From assembly GCA_029238935.1 (NCBI GenBank), contig JAQZBN010000046.1:1-42094 (forward strand): a stretch of DNA of 42,094 nucleotides, in the 5' to 3' direction. This document shows positions 1-8,207 of this stretch, piece by piece (the stretch's first letter is position 1; the number at the start of each line of letters is the position of its first letter). This DNA comes from Herbinix sp. (lineage in GTDB: Bacteria > Bacillota > Clostridia > Lachnospirales > Lachnospiraceae). Below the pieces are notes generated by a model. It saw only the letters and a program-made list of their open reading frames with translations. It was not told the origin of the DNA and made no database searches. The translations under genes were made by a program, and so were the position numbers.

Positions 1-1173
1 ATCAATCAAGGCACCTTATTCATCGATGAGGAACATGAGGATATCCATAGTTTTGTAGAAGCTCATCTGATCAAACGAATTGGTGATGCCGGTAAAAAAT
101 TGCATACTGGAAGAAGTAGAAATGATCAGGTCGCACTTGATATGAAACTTTATATACGAGATGAAATTGACGAATTAGATCTTTTATTAAAAGACCTATT
201 GATTTCACTTCATGTTATTATGAAAGAGAATATTGAGACTTTTATGCCTGGATTTACCCATCTGCAAAAGGCTCAACCGGTGACTCTGGCACACCATATC
301 GGAGCTTATTTTGAGATGTTTAAGCGGGATCGTTCCCGTCTTTCGGATTGTAAAAATCGTATGAATGTATCACCTCTAGGATCCGGTGCACTCGCTGGAA
401 CCACTTATCCTCTGGATAGAATGTATACTGCAGAATTATTACACTTTAAGGGTCCTACTTTAAATAGCATGGATGGTGTATCTGACCGTGATTATCTGAT
501 CGAGCTGCTCAGTACTCTATCAACCATAATGATGCATCTGAGCCGTTTCTGCGAAGAAATTATTATCTGGAATAGCAATGAATATCGCTTTGTCGAACTT
601 GATGATGCTTATTCGACCGGCTCTAGCATAATGCCACAGAAGAAGAATCCCGATATTGCTGAGCTGGTTCGAGGAAAGACCGGACGGGTATATGGATCAC
701 TTATATCCATTCTCACTACAATGAAAGGTCTCCCCCTTGCTTATAACAAAGATATGCAGGAGGATAAGGAATTGACTTTTGATGCTCTTGATACCGTAAA
801 AGGTTGTCTTGCTTTATTTACCGGGATGGTTTCCACTATGCAGTTTAACAAAAATGTGATGGCTGAAAGTGCTAAGAGTGGATTTACCAATGCAACCGAT
901 GCGGCAGATTATCTCGTGAATAAAGGTGTACCTTTTCGCGATGCTCATGGAATTGTAGGCCAGCTCGTATTAACCTGTATTACTAAGAATATATCCCTTG
1001 ATGAACTTAGTTTACCGGAATATCAGGCAATAAGTCCGGTATTTGAACAGGACATCTATGAAGCGATCAGCTTAACCACATGTGTAAATAAAAGAAACAC
1101 AATAGGTGCTCCTGGCTTAGAGGCCATGGAACAGATACTTAAGATTAATGATACCTATTTGAACGAAGAATAA
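1..1173 (+). CDS. argH: Argininosuccinate lyase, 5' end outside the window
   Basis: This enzyme cleaves argininosuccinate to arginine and fumarate, the last step of arginine synthesis, in the cytoplasm. The reading frame is open from base 1, so the true start lies upstream; about 390 residues are present of a family length near 460. The conserved block HTGRSRNDQ begins about 34 residues into the visible part. The fumarase/aspartase-superfamily signature [11 protein letters not shown], with its flexible catalytic serine loop, is intact at about 610-650. The C-terminal domain also looks complete. No frameshift is seen. The gene ends just before a bidirectional hairpin, so it is probably the last gene of its operon (argG would be expected upstream, not visible). 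Confidence 0.97.
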   Translation: MNQGTLFIDEEHEDIHSFVEAHLIKRIGDAGKKLHTGRSRNDQVALDMKLYIRDEIDELDLLLKDLLISLHVIMKENIETFMPGFTHLQKAQPVTLAHHIGAYFEMFKRDRSRLSDCKNRMNVSPLGSGALAGTTYPLDRMYTAELLHFKGPTLNSMDGVSDRDYLIELLSTLSTIMMHLSRFCEEIIIWNSNEYRFVELDDAYSTGSSIMPQKKNPDIAELVRGKTGRVYGSLISILTTMKGLPLAYNKDMQEDKELTFDALDTVKGCLALFTGMVSTMQFNKNVMAESAKSGFTNATDAADYLVNKGVPFRDAHGIVGQLVLTCITKNISLDELSLPEYQAISPVFEQDIYEAISLTTCVNKRNTIGAPGLEAMEQILKINDTYLNEE

Positions 1174-1182
1174 AAATCAAAA

Positions 1183-1220
1183 AAGGTAACTGCCTATATC
1201 TGAACTTAAGCAGTTACCTT
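1183..1220. terminator. Bidirectional terminator between argH and the DUF1648-like gene
   Basis: Perfect 11-bp stem AAGGTAACTGC / GCAGTTACCTT with a 16-nt loop. On the minus strand it is followed by a long T-rich tract; on the plus strand only by a short mixed tract. It therefore probably serves both convergent units, more strongly the minus one. Confidence 0.8.
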
Positions 1221-1320
1221 CTTATATGAAACAAAGAAACCTCACAAAAGTGATAACTCCAATCTCTTTTGCTGGATGCATATTTAGTGATTGAATCGCT
1301 TCATAATGCACCTAAAAGAA

Positions 1321-1635
1321 TTATAACTGTATCACTATCATCACAGTATTAGCAATCACCAAAATGAGATCTGTAATGAAATACTTTAATTTCTGCTGCT
1401 TTTCTCCCTTAACTAGAAATACTGTAATTAGTAGAATGAGAAAAAAGGATGCAATCAGATAGATTGATTTTGGCATATGATTGACACTGCCACCATGAAA
1501 ACTAAATTGAGTTGCAATTGTATCAGGAAGTTTAAAATAACCAAACAGATTAATAGCACCGGTCATTATGATAAAAATAGTACTAACGATACTATAAAAT
1601 TTACCATTATTTAATTTATCAATCAAATGTTCCAT
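1321..1635 (-). CDS. Small DUF1648-like membrane protein
   Basis: Protein of 104 residues with about three predicted membrane segments (residues about 14-33, 57-74 and 84-103). The segment LPDTIATQFSFHGGSVN between the first two resembles the DUF1648 motif found at the N-terminus of SdpI-type immunity and membrane proteins (LPxxIPTHFNxxGxxD). That assignment is by eye. The start is supported by AAGGAG six bases upstream. It lies 23 bp downstream of the flavodoxin gene on the same strand, so the two are probably co-transcribed. Biochemical role unknown. Confidence 0.6.
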   Translation of the reverse strand: MEHLIDKLNNGKFYSIVSTIFIIMTGAINLFGYFKLPDTIATQFSFHGGSVNHMPKSIYLIASFFLILLITVFLVKGEKQQKLKYFITDLILVIANTVMIVIQL

Positions 1636-1658
1636 AAATTCTCCTTATCATTTTATTT

Positions 1659-2075
1659 TCATTTATTTGTATATTTTTTAACAAATTCTTTTGCCTTTTT
1701 GATATCTAATTCATTCGGATGATGTTTCGAGAAGAACAGGAATTTTCCTTTGCAAATAAATTCTTCCCCCTCCACAGGTATCCCTTTAGCGAACAATGCA
1801 CTTTTTAGTGTTGCTGTTTGAATTGTTTCTGTCATGGCAGTCGTAAAGATTACTGCCCTCTTCACTTTCTCCGGATCCAGTTCTTGTATAAAGGTGATCA
1901 GTTCCTCTGCTACCTTACCTGCATAGATCCCGCTCCCTATCAAGAGTATATCCACATTGTTGATAACCGGTTTTTCCAGGATGTTTTGAGCTTCTATTCC
2001 TATCTCCTCTCCCATCGCTTTTGCAATCATCTTTGTATGACCTGTTTTTGAATAATAAATCAATGCCGTATTCAT
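1659..2075 (-). CDS. Flavodoxin-fold protein
   Basis: Protein of 138 residues, typical of a short-chain flavodoxin. The N-terminal strand is followed by SKTGHTKMIA, the FMN-phosphate-binding loop seen in flavodoxin and in the flavodoxin-like domain of protoporphyrinogen oxidase (HemG-type) proteins. A second flavin-contact segment, GSGIYAG, lies near residue 48. It probably carries FMN and acts as a low-potential electron carrier or small reductase in the cytoplasm. It is divergent from the hydrogenase operon and shares a 335-bp spacer with it. A dedicated partner is not evident. Confidence 0.8.
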   Translation of the reverse strand: MNTALIYYSKTGHTKMIAKAMGEEIGIEAQNILEKPVINNVDILLIGSGIYAGKVAEELITFIQELDPEKVKRAVIFTTAMTETIQTATLKSALFAKGIPVEGEEFICKGKFLFFSKHHPNELDIKKAKEFVKKYTNK

Positions 2076-2239
2076 ACTATGATTCCCTTTTCCTTCTGTT
2101 TTCAGAATATTTAATTGATTAACATCCTCACTATTCTTCCCTTATTATAGCAATTCAAGGTCAAAAATTCTACTTGATTACCACGATTTTCATATATTTA
2201 TTTTCTATCATTACGATCCATATTTTCCTTTTTCCTCTG

Positions 2240-2268
2240 TTGACATCGTTATCACTTCGTATTATACT
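2240..2268 (+). promoter_or_regulatory. Sigma-A promoter of the hydrogenase operon
   Basis: TTGACA (2240-2245), 17-bp spacer, TATACT (2263-2268). The expected transcription start is near 2275, giving a leader of about 135 nt before the first gene. The rest of the spacer 2076-2239 shows nothing I can assign beyond a likely promoter for the flavodoxin gene. Confidence 0.8.
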
Positions 2269-2272
2269 TAAT

Positions 2273-2290
2273 TTGTTAAACATTTAACAA
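2273..2290. promoter_or_regulatory. Rex operator (NADH/NAD+ redox repressor site)
   Basis: TTGTTAAACATTTAACAA is a perfect palindrome and exactly fits the Rex consensus TTGTTAA-N4-TTAACAA. It begins five bases after the -10 box and covers the expected transcription start, a position where a bound repressor would block initiation. In clostridia Rex represses fermentative and hydrogenase genes at low NADH/NAD+. The rex gene is not in this window. Confidence 0.88.
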
Positions 2291-2410
2291 TGCTATATAA
2301 AATCTAACGAAAACAACCCTAAAATAAGATACGATGTCAATCAAATAATTTACAAATATGATTTTTACAAAAGATACAACAACGTAATACTAGGGAAGGA
2401 GCATGGGGCT

Positions 2411-2662
2411 ATGAATATATATATCTGTGTGGGAAGTTCATGTCATATCAGAGGATCTTACGATATCATACAGCTATTCAAAGAGGCGATCGCTGATCAC
2501 CAATTAGAAGAAAAGGTAACTCTATCTGCAGCATTCTGCTTAGGTAAATGTACCGACGGCGTTACGATCAAAATTAACGATGAGGTGATCTGCGGAGTAT
2601 CAAAAGAGAATTTTCTAGACATTTTTCAACAAAAAGTCTTATATTATGTTAATATAGGTTGA
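2411..2662 (+). CDS. Thioredoxin-like [2Fe-2S] ferredoxin (NuoE/HymA-like)
   Basis: Protein of 83 residues. Cys6, Cys11, Cys43 and Cys47 give the C-x4-C ... C-x3-C pattern of the thioredoxin-fold [2Fe-2S] family (NuoE C-terminal half, HymA, Clostridium 2Fe-2S ferredoxin). It probably passes electrons to or from the hydrogenase-like protein encoded next. The start has AAGGAG about nine bases upstream. It is the first gene after the Rex-controlled promoter; the gap to the next gene is about 80 bp with no terminator, so all three plus-strand genes are likely one operon. Confidence 0.88.
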   Translation: MNIYICVGSSCHIRGSYDIIQLFKEAIADHQLEEKVTLSAAFCLGKCTDGVTIKINDEVICGVSKENFLDIFQQKVLYYVNIG

Positions 2663-2743
2663 AACATATTGTTGTAACTAAAAAATGATGTCTCCACACA
2701 TATCATTTTCATTGGTTACGTTTACAAAAAGGTTGTGTATAAA

Positions 2744-4423
2744 ATGGACTATTACATACAATTAAAAAAAGCAAATTGCAAAAATTGTTATAAATGTATC
2801 CGTAACTGCCCTGTGAAATCCATACGTTTTGCAGATCATCAGGCGCATATTGTAAAAGATGAGTGTATTTTATGTGGAATGTGCTTTGTTGCATGTCCGC
2901 AAAATGCAAAGCAGATCAGGAATGATATTGATAAGGTAAAAGCTATGATTGCTTCCGGGAAACCTGTATATGTGAGTCTTGCTCCCTCCTTTGTTGCTAA
3001 ATATGAAGGTGCTGATATTAAGACAATGGAACAGGCGCTTATGAAACTTGGTTTTCAAGGAGCATCAGAAACTGCGGTTGGGGCTACAATTGTGAAACGT
3101 CAATATGAAGCGTTAATAAAAGAACGAAAGAATTCTGTTATTATCTCCTCCTGCTGTCATACTGTCAATACCTTAATCCAAAAATATTATCCTGAGGTAC
3201 TTCCCTATCTTGCTCCGGTTTCCTCACCGATGCAATCTCATTGTTCCTTACTGAAAGAACAATATCCTGATGCATGTACCGTATTTATCGGTCCTTGTAT
3301 CTCCAAGAAGGAAGAATCAGACCGTTATCCAGGAATTGTGGATTGTGTATTAACTTTTGAGGAATTATCATTATGGCTGGAAGAAGCCTCCGTAACGATA
3401 GAAGCCGCTGAACACTTACCTTCTAAAGAGGGAAAAGCACGGTTATTTCCTACGGCTGGTGGTATCATCCGCTCAATGACTTTAGAATTAGATGATTATG
3501 ACTATATCCCTGTGGATGGAATGGAGAATTGCATCCATACAATATCAAATTTATTAAAAGGCAATCTTAAGAATTGCTTTATTGAGATGTCTGCTTGTGT
3601 AGGCAGCTGTATCGGCGGTCCCGCCATGGGCAGAGATCAGCGAACTCCTATCTCAGATTATATTGCAGTGAATCGATTTGCCGGCAAGGAAGATTTTGAT
3701 GTATCGCAGCCCGATGCAGAATATTTACAGAAAAGCTTTCCATTCACCGGTACCAAGAAATTTATGCCAGGTAGCACAGCAATCACAGAAATTCTTCATA
3801 AGATGGGTAAATCCTCTCCGGAACAGGAATTAAATTGTGGAAGCTGTGGCTATAATACCTGCCGTGACAAAGCTATCGCAGTCTTCCAGGGGAAAGCCGA
3901 TCTCACTATGTGCTTGCCTTTCCTAAAGGAAAAAGCAGAAAATTTCTCAGATAATATTATTTATAACATGCCCAGCGGTGTCATCGTTCTTAATGAAAAT
4001 CTTGAAGTACAGCAGATCAATCGTGCTGCTTGTCAGATTATGAATATTAAAAATGATCGTGATATCTTAGGATCACCTGTTGTAAGAATACTAAATCCAA
4101 CAGGCTACCTTGAGGTAATGACCACAGGGAAGAATATACGAGATAAGCATACCTATCTTGCGGAATATCAAAAGTACATCGAAGAGACGATTATCTATGA
4201 TAAGAATTATCATATCATCATTAGTATTCTTCGTGATATTACCAAAGAGGAAAAGATCCGATTGAAAAAAGATGAAATCAGCCGACAAACCATAGAAATT
4301 ACCGATAAGGTTATTGAAAAGCAGATGCGAGTTGTTCAGGAGATTGCTTCCCTTCTGGGGGAAACCACTGCAGAGACTAAAATTGCACTGACCAATTTAA
4401 AGGAGACCTTAAAAAATGAATAA
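2744..4423 (+). CDS. Sensory-type [FeFe] hydrogenase with C-terminal PAS domain (HydS-like, group C)
   Basis: Two [4Fe-4S] motifs lie at the N-terminus (Cys12/15/18/22 and Cys41/44/47/51). Then come the three H-cluster regions in degenerate form: SSCCHTVN near residue 135 (usual TSCCPxW), GPCISKKEE near 183 (usual MPCxxKxxE) and SACVGSCIGG near 285 (usual MACxxGCxxGGG). All cluster-binding cysteines are kept. A four-Cys FeS domain (CGSCGYNTC, about 365-400) and a PAS domain (about 405-500) follow. This order and these motif changes match group C 'sensory' hydrogenases, thought to sense H2 rather than turn it over quickly. The ATG at 2744 is preferred to the GTG at 2735 because AAAAAGG lies 11 bases before the former and only 2 before the latter. 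The gene overlaps the phosphatase gene by 8 bp. Confidence 0.87.
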   Translation: MDYYIQLKKANCKNCYKCIRNCPVKSIRFADHQAHIVKDECILCGMCFVACPQNAKQIRNDIDKVKAMIASGKPVYVSLAPSFVAKYEGADIKTMEQALMKLGFQGASETAVGATIVKRQYEALIKERKNSVIISSCCHTVNTLIQKYYPEVLPYLAPVSSPMQSHCSLLKEQYPDACTVFIGPCISKKEESDRYPGIVDCVLTFEELSLWLEEASVTIEAAEHLPSKEGKARLFPTAGGIIRSMTLELDDYDYIPVDGMENCIHTISNLLKGNLKNCFIEMSACVGSCIGGPAMGRDQRTPISDYIAVNRFAGKEDFDVSQPDAEYLQKSFPFTGTKKFMPGSTAITEILHKMGKSSPEQELNCGSCGYNTCRDKAIAVFQGKADLTMCLPFLKEKAENFSDNIIYNMPSGVIVLNENLEVQQINRAACQIMNIKNDRDILGSPVVRILNPTGYLEVMTTGKNIRDKHTYLAEYQKYIEETIIYDKNYHIIISILRDITKEEKIRLKKDEISRQTIEITDKVIEKQMRVVQEIASLLGETTAETKIALTNLKETLKNE

Positions 4424-5588
4424 TCTATGCACAGATGTCGGATACCTCAGTATTAATAAATACGGGGAACAACTCTGCGGTGACCATGTTGATATTGTAG
4501 AGGAAGGGGATAGCTCTATGGTAATGGTGTTGGCGGATGGTCTTGGAAGCGGTGTGAAAGCAAGCATCTTATCCACTTTAACCGCTAAGATTATTTCAAC
4601 GATGATGGCTAACCATATGAGCATCGAAGATTGTGTTACAACAGTGGCCTCTACTCTCCCTGTCTGTGAAAAGCGTGGCATTGCTTATTCAACCTTTACT
4701 ATCATTCATGTCATCGATAATAAGGAAGCTGAGGTAATTCAGTATGATAATCCCCATGTTATATTGCTTCGTAACGGTCAAAACTGCGAGTACGATAAAA
4801 TGAGCATGCGTATTGGTGATAAAATCATTTATAAGTCAAAGATAGAGCTTTCCATCGGTGATGTTCTAATTGCCATGAGTGATGGAGCTATCTATGCAGG
4901 AGTCGGTAGCAAACTTAATTTTGGATGGCAAAGAGATAATATCATCGATTATATCGAAAAAATATATACAGACAATTTCTCTGCCAAGATTGTAGCAACG
5001 GTATTACTGGATGAATGTGCAAGACTCTATGGCCAAACACCTGGAGATGATACCACAATTGCTGCTATAAAAATCAGAAAACGGGAGCCTATGAATCTTC
5101 TAATTGGCCCACCCTCGAATGCTTTAGATGTCAACAAAATGATGGCTCTCTTCTTTGCGAAAGATGGAAAACATATTGTGTGCGGAGGAACTACCTCCTA
5201 TCTTGCTGCTCAGTATTTAGGGAAGGAAATGCGTACCGGTCTAGACTATATTGACCCAGAGATCCCTCCTACTTCTTGCATAGAAGGTGTCGACCTAGTA
5301 ACAGAAGGCGTAATTACAATAAATCGCGTCCTCTTCTATGCGCAGAGTTATTTAGCCGATAATACCTGCTATAGTGAATGGAGTCTGAAAGAGGATGGAG
5401 CTTCGTTAATTGCTCGTTATCTATTCGAAGAGGCTACCGATATAAATTTTTATGTTGGTAAAGCAATTAACCCTGCTCATCAAAACCCCAACTTACCAAT
5501 CCATTTCAGTATAAAAATGCGATTAATTGATGAGCTATCTGATTGCTTAAAAAAGATGGGAAAGCGAATTAATGTCAGTTATTTTTAA
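4416..5588 (+). CDS. SpoIIE/PP2C-type serine phosphatase linked to the sensory hydrogenase
   Basis: Protein of 390 residues. Residues 1-225 form a PP2C/SpoIIE phosphatase domain with the metal-binding aspartates in ADGLGSG (about residue 41), MSDGA (about 153) and GDDTT (about 209). The last 165 residues form a second domain that I do not recognise. AGGAG lies about ten bases before the ATG, and the 8-bp overlap with the preceding gene suggests translational coupling. Genomic linkage of group C hydrogenases to SpoIIE-like phosphatases is known; the inferred chain is H2 or redox signal, PAS domain, then dephosphorylation of an unidentified target. No kinase, anti-sigma factor or catalytic HydA follows here. 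Confidence 0.85.
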   Translation: MNNLCTDVGYLSINKYGEQLCGDHVDIVEEGDSSMVMVLADGLGSGVKASILSTLTAKIISTMMANHMSIEDCVTTVASTLPVCEKRGIAYSTFTIIHVIDNKEAEVIQYDNPHVILLRNGQNCEYDKMSMRIGDKIIYKSKIELSIGDVLIAMSDGAIYAGVGSKLNFGWQRDNIIDYIEKIYTDNFSAKIVATVLLDECARLYGQTPGDDTTIAAIKIRKREPMNLLIGPPSNALDVNKMMALFFAKDGKHIVCGGTTSYLAAQYLGKEMRTGLDYIDPEIPPTSCIEGVDLVTEGVITINRVLFYAQSYLADNTCYSEWSLKEDGASLIARYLFEEATDINFYVGKAINPAHQNPNLPIHFSIKMRLIDELSDCLKKMGKRINVSYF

Positions 5589-5687
5589 GGAAATATCTCC
5601 TCTGTGGAGACTGCTCTGTCACCTTGGTTGTTTGCTTAGAAAGAAACCCCTAATATAAATTGAATGTGATATAAAAAGTATAAAAAA

Positions 5688-5719
5688 AGACGTAGCAGAT
5701 GCATTATCACCCTACGTCT
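5688..5719 (-). terminator. Terminator hairpin downstream of lepB
   Basis: Stem AGACGTAG / CTACGTCT with a 16-nt loop, followed on the minus strand by seven T. It lies about 200 bp past the lepB stop and may also end the plus-strand hydrogenase operon. The rest of the 5589-5919 spacer holds no gene that I can see. Confidence 0.65.
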
Positions 5720-5919
5720 AACAGTAGATCTGTGTTTATTTTATAATACCATAAATCAATACTTATTCTATCATTCCAGAGTCTAAGGAATTTCATACCC
5801 TTTAATTTTATTAAATCGTATTCTAGCCCCTAGTCTCTGGGATTGATGTATTACAAATATTATGATTGCATTAAAGAATAAATAAATAGATATAACAATC
5901 GGTACAACGAGGTTCTATA

Positions 5920-6438
5920 TTAATTCGTTAACCACTTCATATCAGGATATTTTAAGATGGCTTGCCCTTTGATATCTTTCTTATGAACAAATTTATTTTC
6001 CCAATATCTTGCGTCAGCAGAATCCGTTCGGTTATCACCCATCATAAAATAACTATCTTCCGGTATTACATAGGGGCCAAAATCGCTATCCAATGGATCT
6101 AAAACATAATCCTCTTCCAATGGTTCACCATCTATGTAAACCAGTCCATCCTTACCCTCGATGGTTTCCCCCGGAAGTCCAATAATTCGCTTAATGTAAT
6201 CAACAGACACATCATCCGGAAATGGAAATACTACGATATCTCCCCGATCGGGATCACTGAACAAATAAGCCAGATGATAAGTGATCACCTTATCTCCTAC
6301 CATAATGGTATTTTCCATCGACCCCGTTGGTATTTTAACACGGAATATAACAAACCTATTGATAAAAAATGCTAGCGCAATTGCAGTTACGAATACCAAA
6401 ATCCAACTAATAATTTCCTTCATCATTTTTTTATTCAT
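5920..6438 (-). CDS. lepB: Type I signal peptidase
   Basis: Protein of 172 residues, the usual size of Gram-positive SipS-type enzymes. One N-terminal membrane anchor (about 9-31) is followed by the box PTGSMENT with nucleophile Ser40, then YIKRIIGLPGE with general base Lys83, and GDNRTDSADARYW (134-146). It removes signal peptides from exported proteins at the outer face of the membrane; the SLH and DUF5704-like proteins at the right end of the window are plausible substrates. It has its own promoter and a GGAG ribosome site. Confidence 0.96.
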   Translation of the reverse strand: MNKKMMKEIISWILVFVTAIALAFFINRFVIFRVKIPTGSMENTIMVGDKVITYHLAYLFSDPDRGDIVVFPFPDDVSVDYIKRIIGLPGETIEGKDGLVYIDGEPLEEDYVLDPLDSDFGPYVIPEDSYFMMGDNRTDSADARYWENKFVHKKDIKGQAILKYPDMKWLTN

Positions 6439-6479
6439 TCGTTTCTTCTCCTTTTCTGCCCTTCTTGTAAATGCTTCAT

Positions 6480-6508
6480 ATTATAGTTGCTTTTTACTTG
6501 TTTGTAAA
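6480..6508 (-). promoter_or_regulatory. Sigma-A promoter of lepB
   Basis: Read on the minus strand: TTTACA, 17-bp spacer, TATAAT, about 40 bp before the lepB start. This makes lepB an independent unit from the two membrane genes upstream. Confidence 0.78.
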
Positions 6509-6538
6509 TCCTCCCTGCGGTTGGGCTTCACCAACAAA

Positions 6539-7099
6539 TCAGTTTACTCTCGCTTCTTCACTTAAATTCTTGCGTAAACTACTAATAATATTTATAAACC
6601 AAATAACCAGGATAATTGCACAGATTGCGCTGACAGTGATTAAAATCTGATCCAATATCACATACGTCACGGTTAAAAATATAATTTGGATCAGGCTTAT
6701 TACAAGAAAGCTTCGTAACCTCCTACCATATTCAACAGCTTTTCGGTCTAATTGTAACTCCTGTAGATAAGCTATAGATCCTTCTAATAATAGAAATTCC
6801 ATCCATAATGTACCCATCGCCAATAGTATATTCCCTGCAGATGATATGATATATTCATATGGAATAACAATCTGTACAAATCGCTTAATATCCCAAAGAA
6901 GCGAATAAATGATGATCAGAATAGCCATTACTTTGGCTTTCAAAAAACTTTTCGTTGAAAAATGCACATGTAATATACTGATGCCCTGTGCAACAATCAA
7001 CCATCCCAGAAATACAGGAAGTATCTGAAACCCCTGGATACTAATATGAAATGTTGCAATGAAAAATCCCCAGAATATTGTGCGATAACCCTTTTCCAT
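6539..7099 (-). CDS. Polytopic membrane protein of unknown function
   Basis: About 186 residues with five to six hydrophobic segments and a short basic stretch in the middle (around YGRRLR). No catalytic or transport motif is recognised. I place the start at the ATG at 7099 (MEKGYR) because it has AGAGGAG just upstream and begins one base after the stop of the preceding gene; the longer frame to 7156 would lie inside that gene. The close spacing implies translational coupling, so the two products may act together at the membrane. Confidence 0.65.
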   Translation of the reverse strand: MEKGYRTIFWGFFIATFHISIQGFQILPVFLGWLIVAQGISILHVHFSTKSFLKAKVMAILIIIYSLLWDIKRFVQIVIPYEYIISSAGNILLAMGTLWMEFLLLEGSIAYLQELQLDRKAVEYGRRLRSFLVISLIQIIFLTVTYVILDQILITVSAICAIILVIWFINIISSLRKNLSEEARVN

Positions 7100-7100
7100 A

Positions 7101-7982
7101 TTAGCGCTCCTCTCTTTCCATAAAATACCGAAAGATACTGATCGTATCATAATCAAACTGTGTCAGATTATTTAATGGTTCCATACGAACACTGCAATCA
7201 TTTCCCCATTGATTAATAAAATAAAGCTTGGGTTTCATATTATAAAGGATAAACTTTGCTGAGGGTTTTTTATAGGTGATAAACTTAGACATTGTATCTA
7301 TATAATCACCCTTTTGATAATCCAATCCAGAAATCATCGTATAATCCACTCCCTCGATACGAAAATCCAGGTATTCTCTCATCTCTCTCAAATGAATATC
7401 CTCAATACCGGACATAACCATATCTACATTTACAAAATATTGGTAGGTCATATCTCCGTTAGAACTACCTTCTCCTCCTTTAACCGGAAGATATCCAGGG
7501 GATTTGTCTTCCTGATAAAGTATGATTTTACCAATATTATCTTCAAAGGTTTCTCCATTGTCAAACTGAAGCTTCGCTTTCGTTAACAGGATTTCATCTT
7601 CCATATCTAATTCGATTCCATCATACCTGATATACAGGGTATGAATACTATATCTCCCGCAATTTTCAACCGTATTTTGAGTTTGGTTAAACAGAAAGAA
7701 ATTATTAGGAACTATGGTATCATACGTCGTAAAGCTCCCCTGGGGGTATTCAGGAAATGTAATTCCAGTAACTTTTCTACCATCATCTGAATTTGTGATA
7801 TATTTTAATACAAAAAAGTTATCCTCTGGATAAGTATCCTCCTTTAAAATCCACAGATCATAGTAATGTTCAAAAAATATCGGTTGCTTCATCTGCGTGA
7901 AATAAATAAGAATAATCGCAACCAGCATACTAATACCAGAGATACTCAACCCTATGGTAAGTATTTTTCTATTCGTTTCCAT
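7101..7982 (-). CDS. Membrane-anchored extracytoplasmic protein of unknown function
   Basis: About 293 residues: one N-terminal membrane segment (METNRK start, hydrophobic about 7-28), then a hydrophilic, probably extracellular domain rich in beta-type sequence and aromatic residues. AAAGAGG precedes the ATG at 7982, so I prefer it to the GTG at 8003. No family is recognised. It ends one base before the start of the next membrane protein gene, so they form a two-gene operon of unknown role. Confidence 0.62.
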   Translation of the reverse strand: METNRKILTIGLSISGISMLVAIILIYFTQMKQPIFFEHYYDLWILKEDTYPEDNFFVLKYITNSDDGRKVTGITFPEYPQGSFTTYDTIVPNNFFLFNQTQNTVENCGRYSIHTLYIRYDGIELDMEDEILLTKAKLQFDNGETFEDNIGKIILYQEDKSPGYLPVKGGEGSSNGDMTYQYFVNVDMVMSGIEDIHLREMREYLDFRIEGVDYTMISGLDYQKGDYIDTMSKFITYKKPSAKFILYNMKPKLYFINQWGNDCSVRMEPLNNLTQFDYDTISIFRYFMEREER

Positions 7983-8129
7983 CCATATACCTCTTTCATA
8001 CACCTATTTCTAATAATTTTATCAAGATGCTACTGTTAAAATTGATCGTAGTTACTATGTATTATAACAGATATTGCTGCAATTACAAATCACTTTTACC
8101 AAAATATGTATGTCTCTTTCAAATAAAAA

Positions 8130-8174
8130 CCTCTCAAGATGATCATGGCATAATGCCATACGCATCCTGAGAGG
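8130..8174 (-). terminator. Two-part terminator of the bceAB-like operon
   Basis: Outer stem CCTCTCAAGATG / CATCCTGAGAGG (one mismatch) encloses a second perfect hairpin ATGGCA-taa-TGCCAT. On the minus strand the structure is followed by GTTTTTATTT. It lies 34 bp past the permease stop, as expected for an intrinsic terminator. Confidence 0.85.
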
Positions 8175-8207
8175 CCTTACATTTTTCTTCAATCTATGAT
8201 TTATGAA

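Noticed and set aside
1818..2051. Plus-strand ORF across the flavodoxin gene
   Set aside because: Antisense to a clear flavodoxin; no ribosome site or homology-like features.
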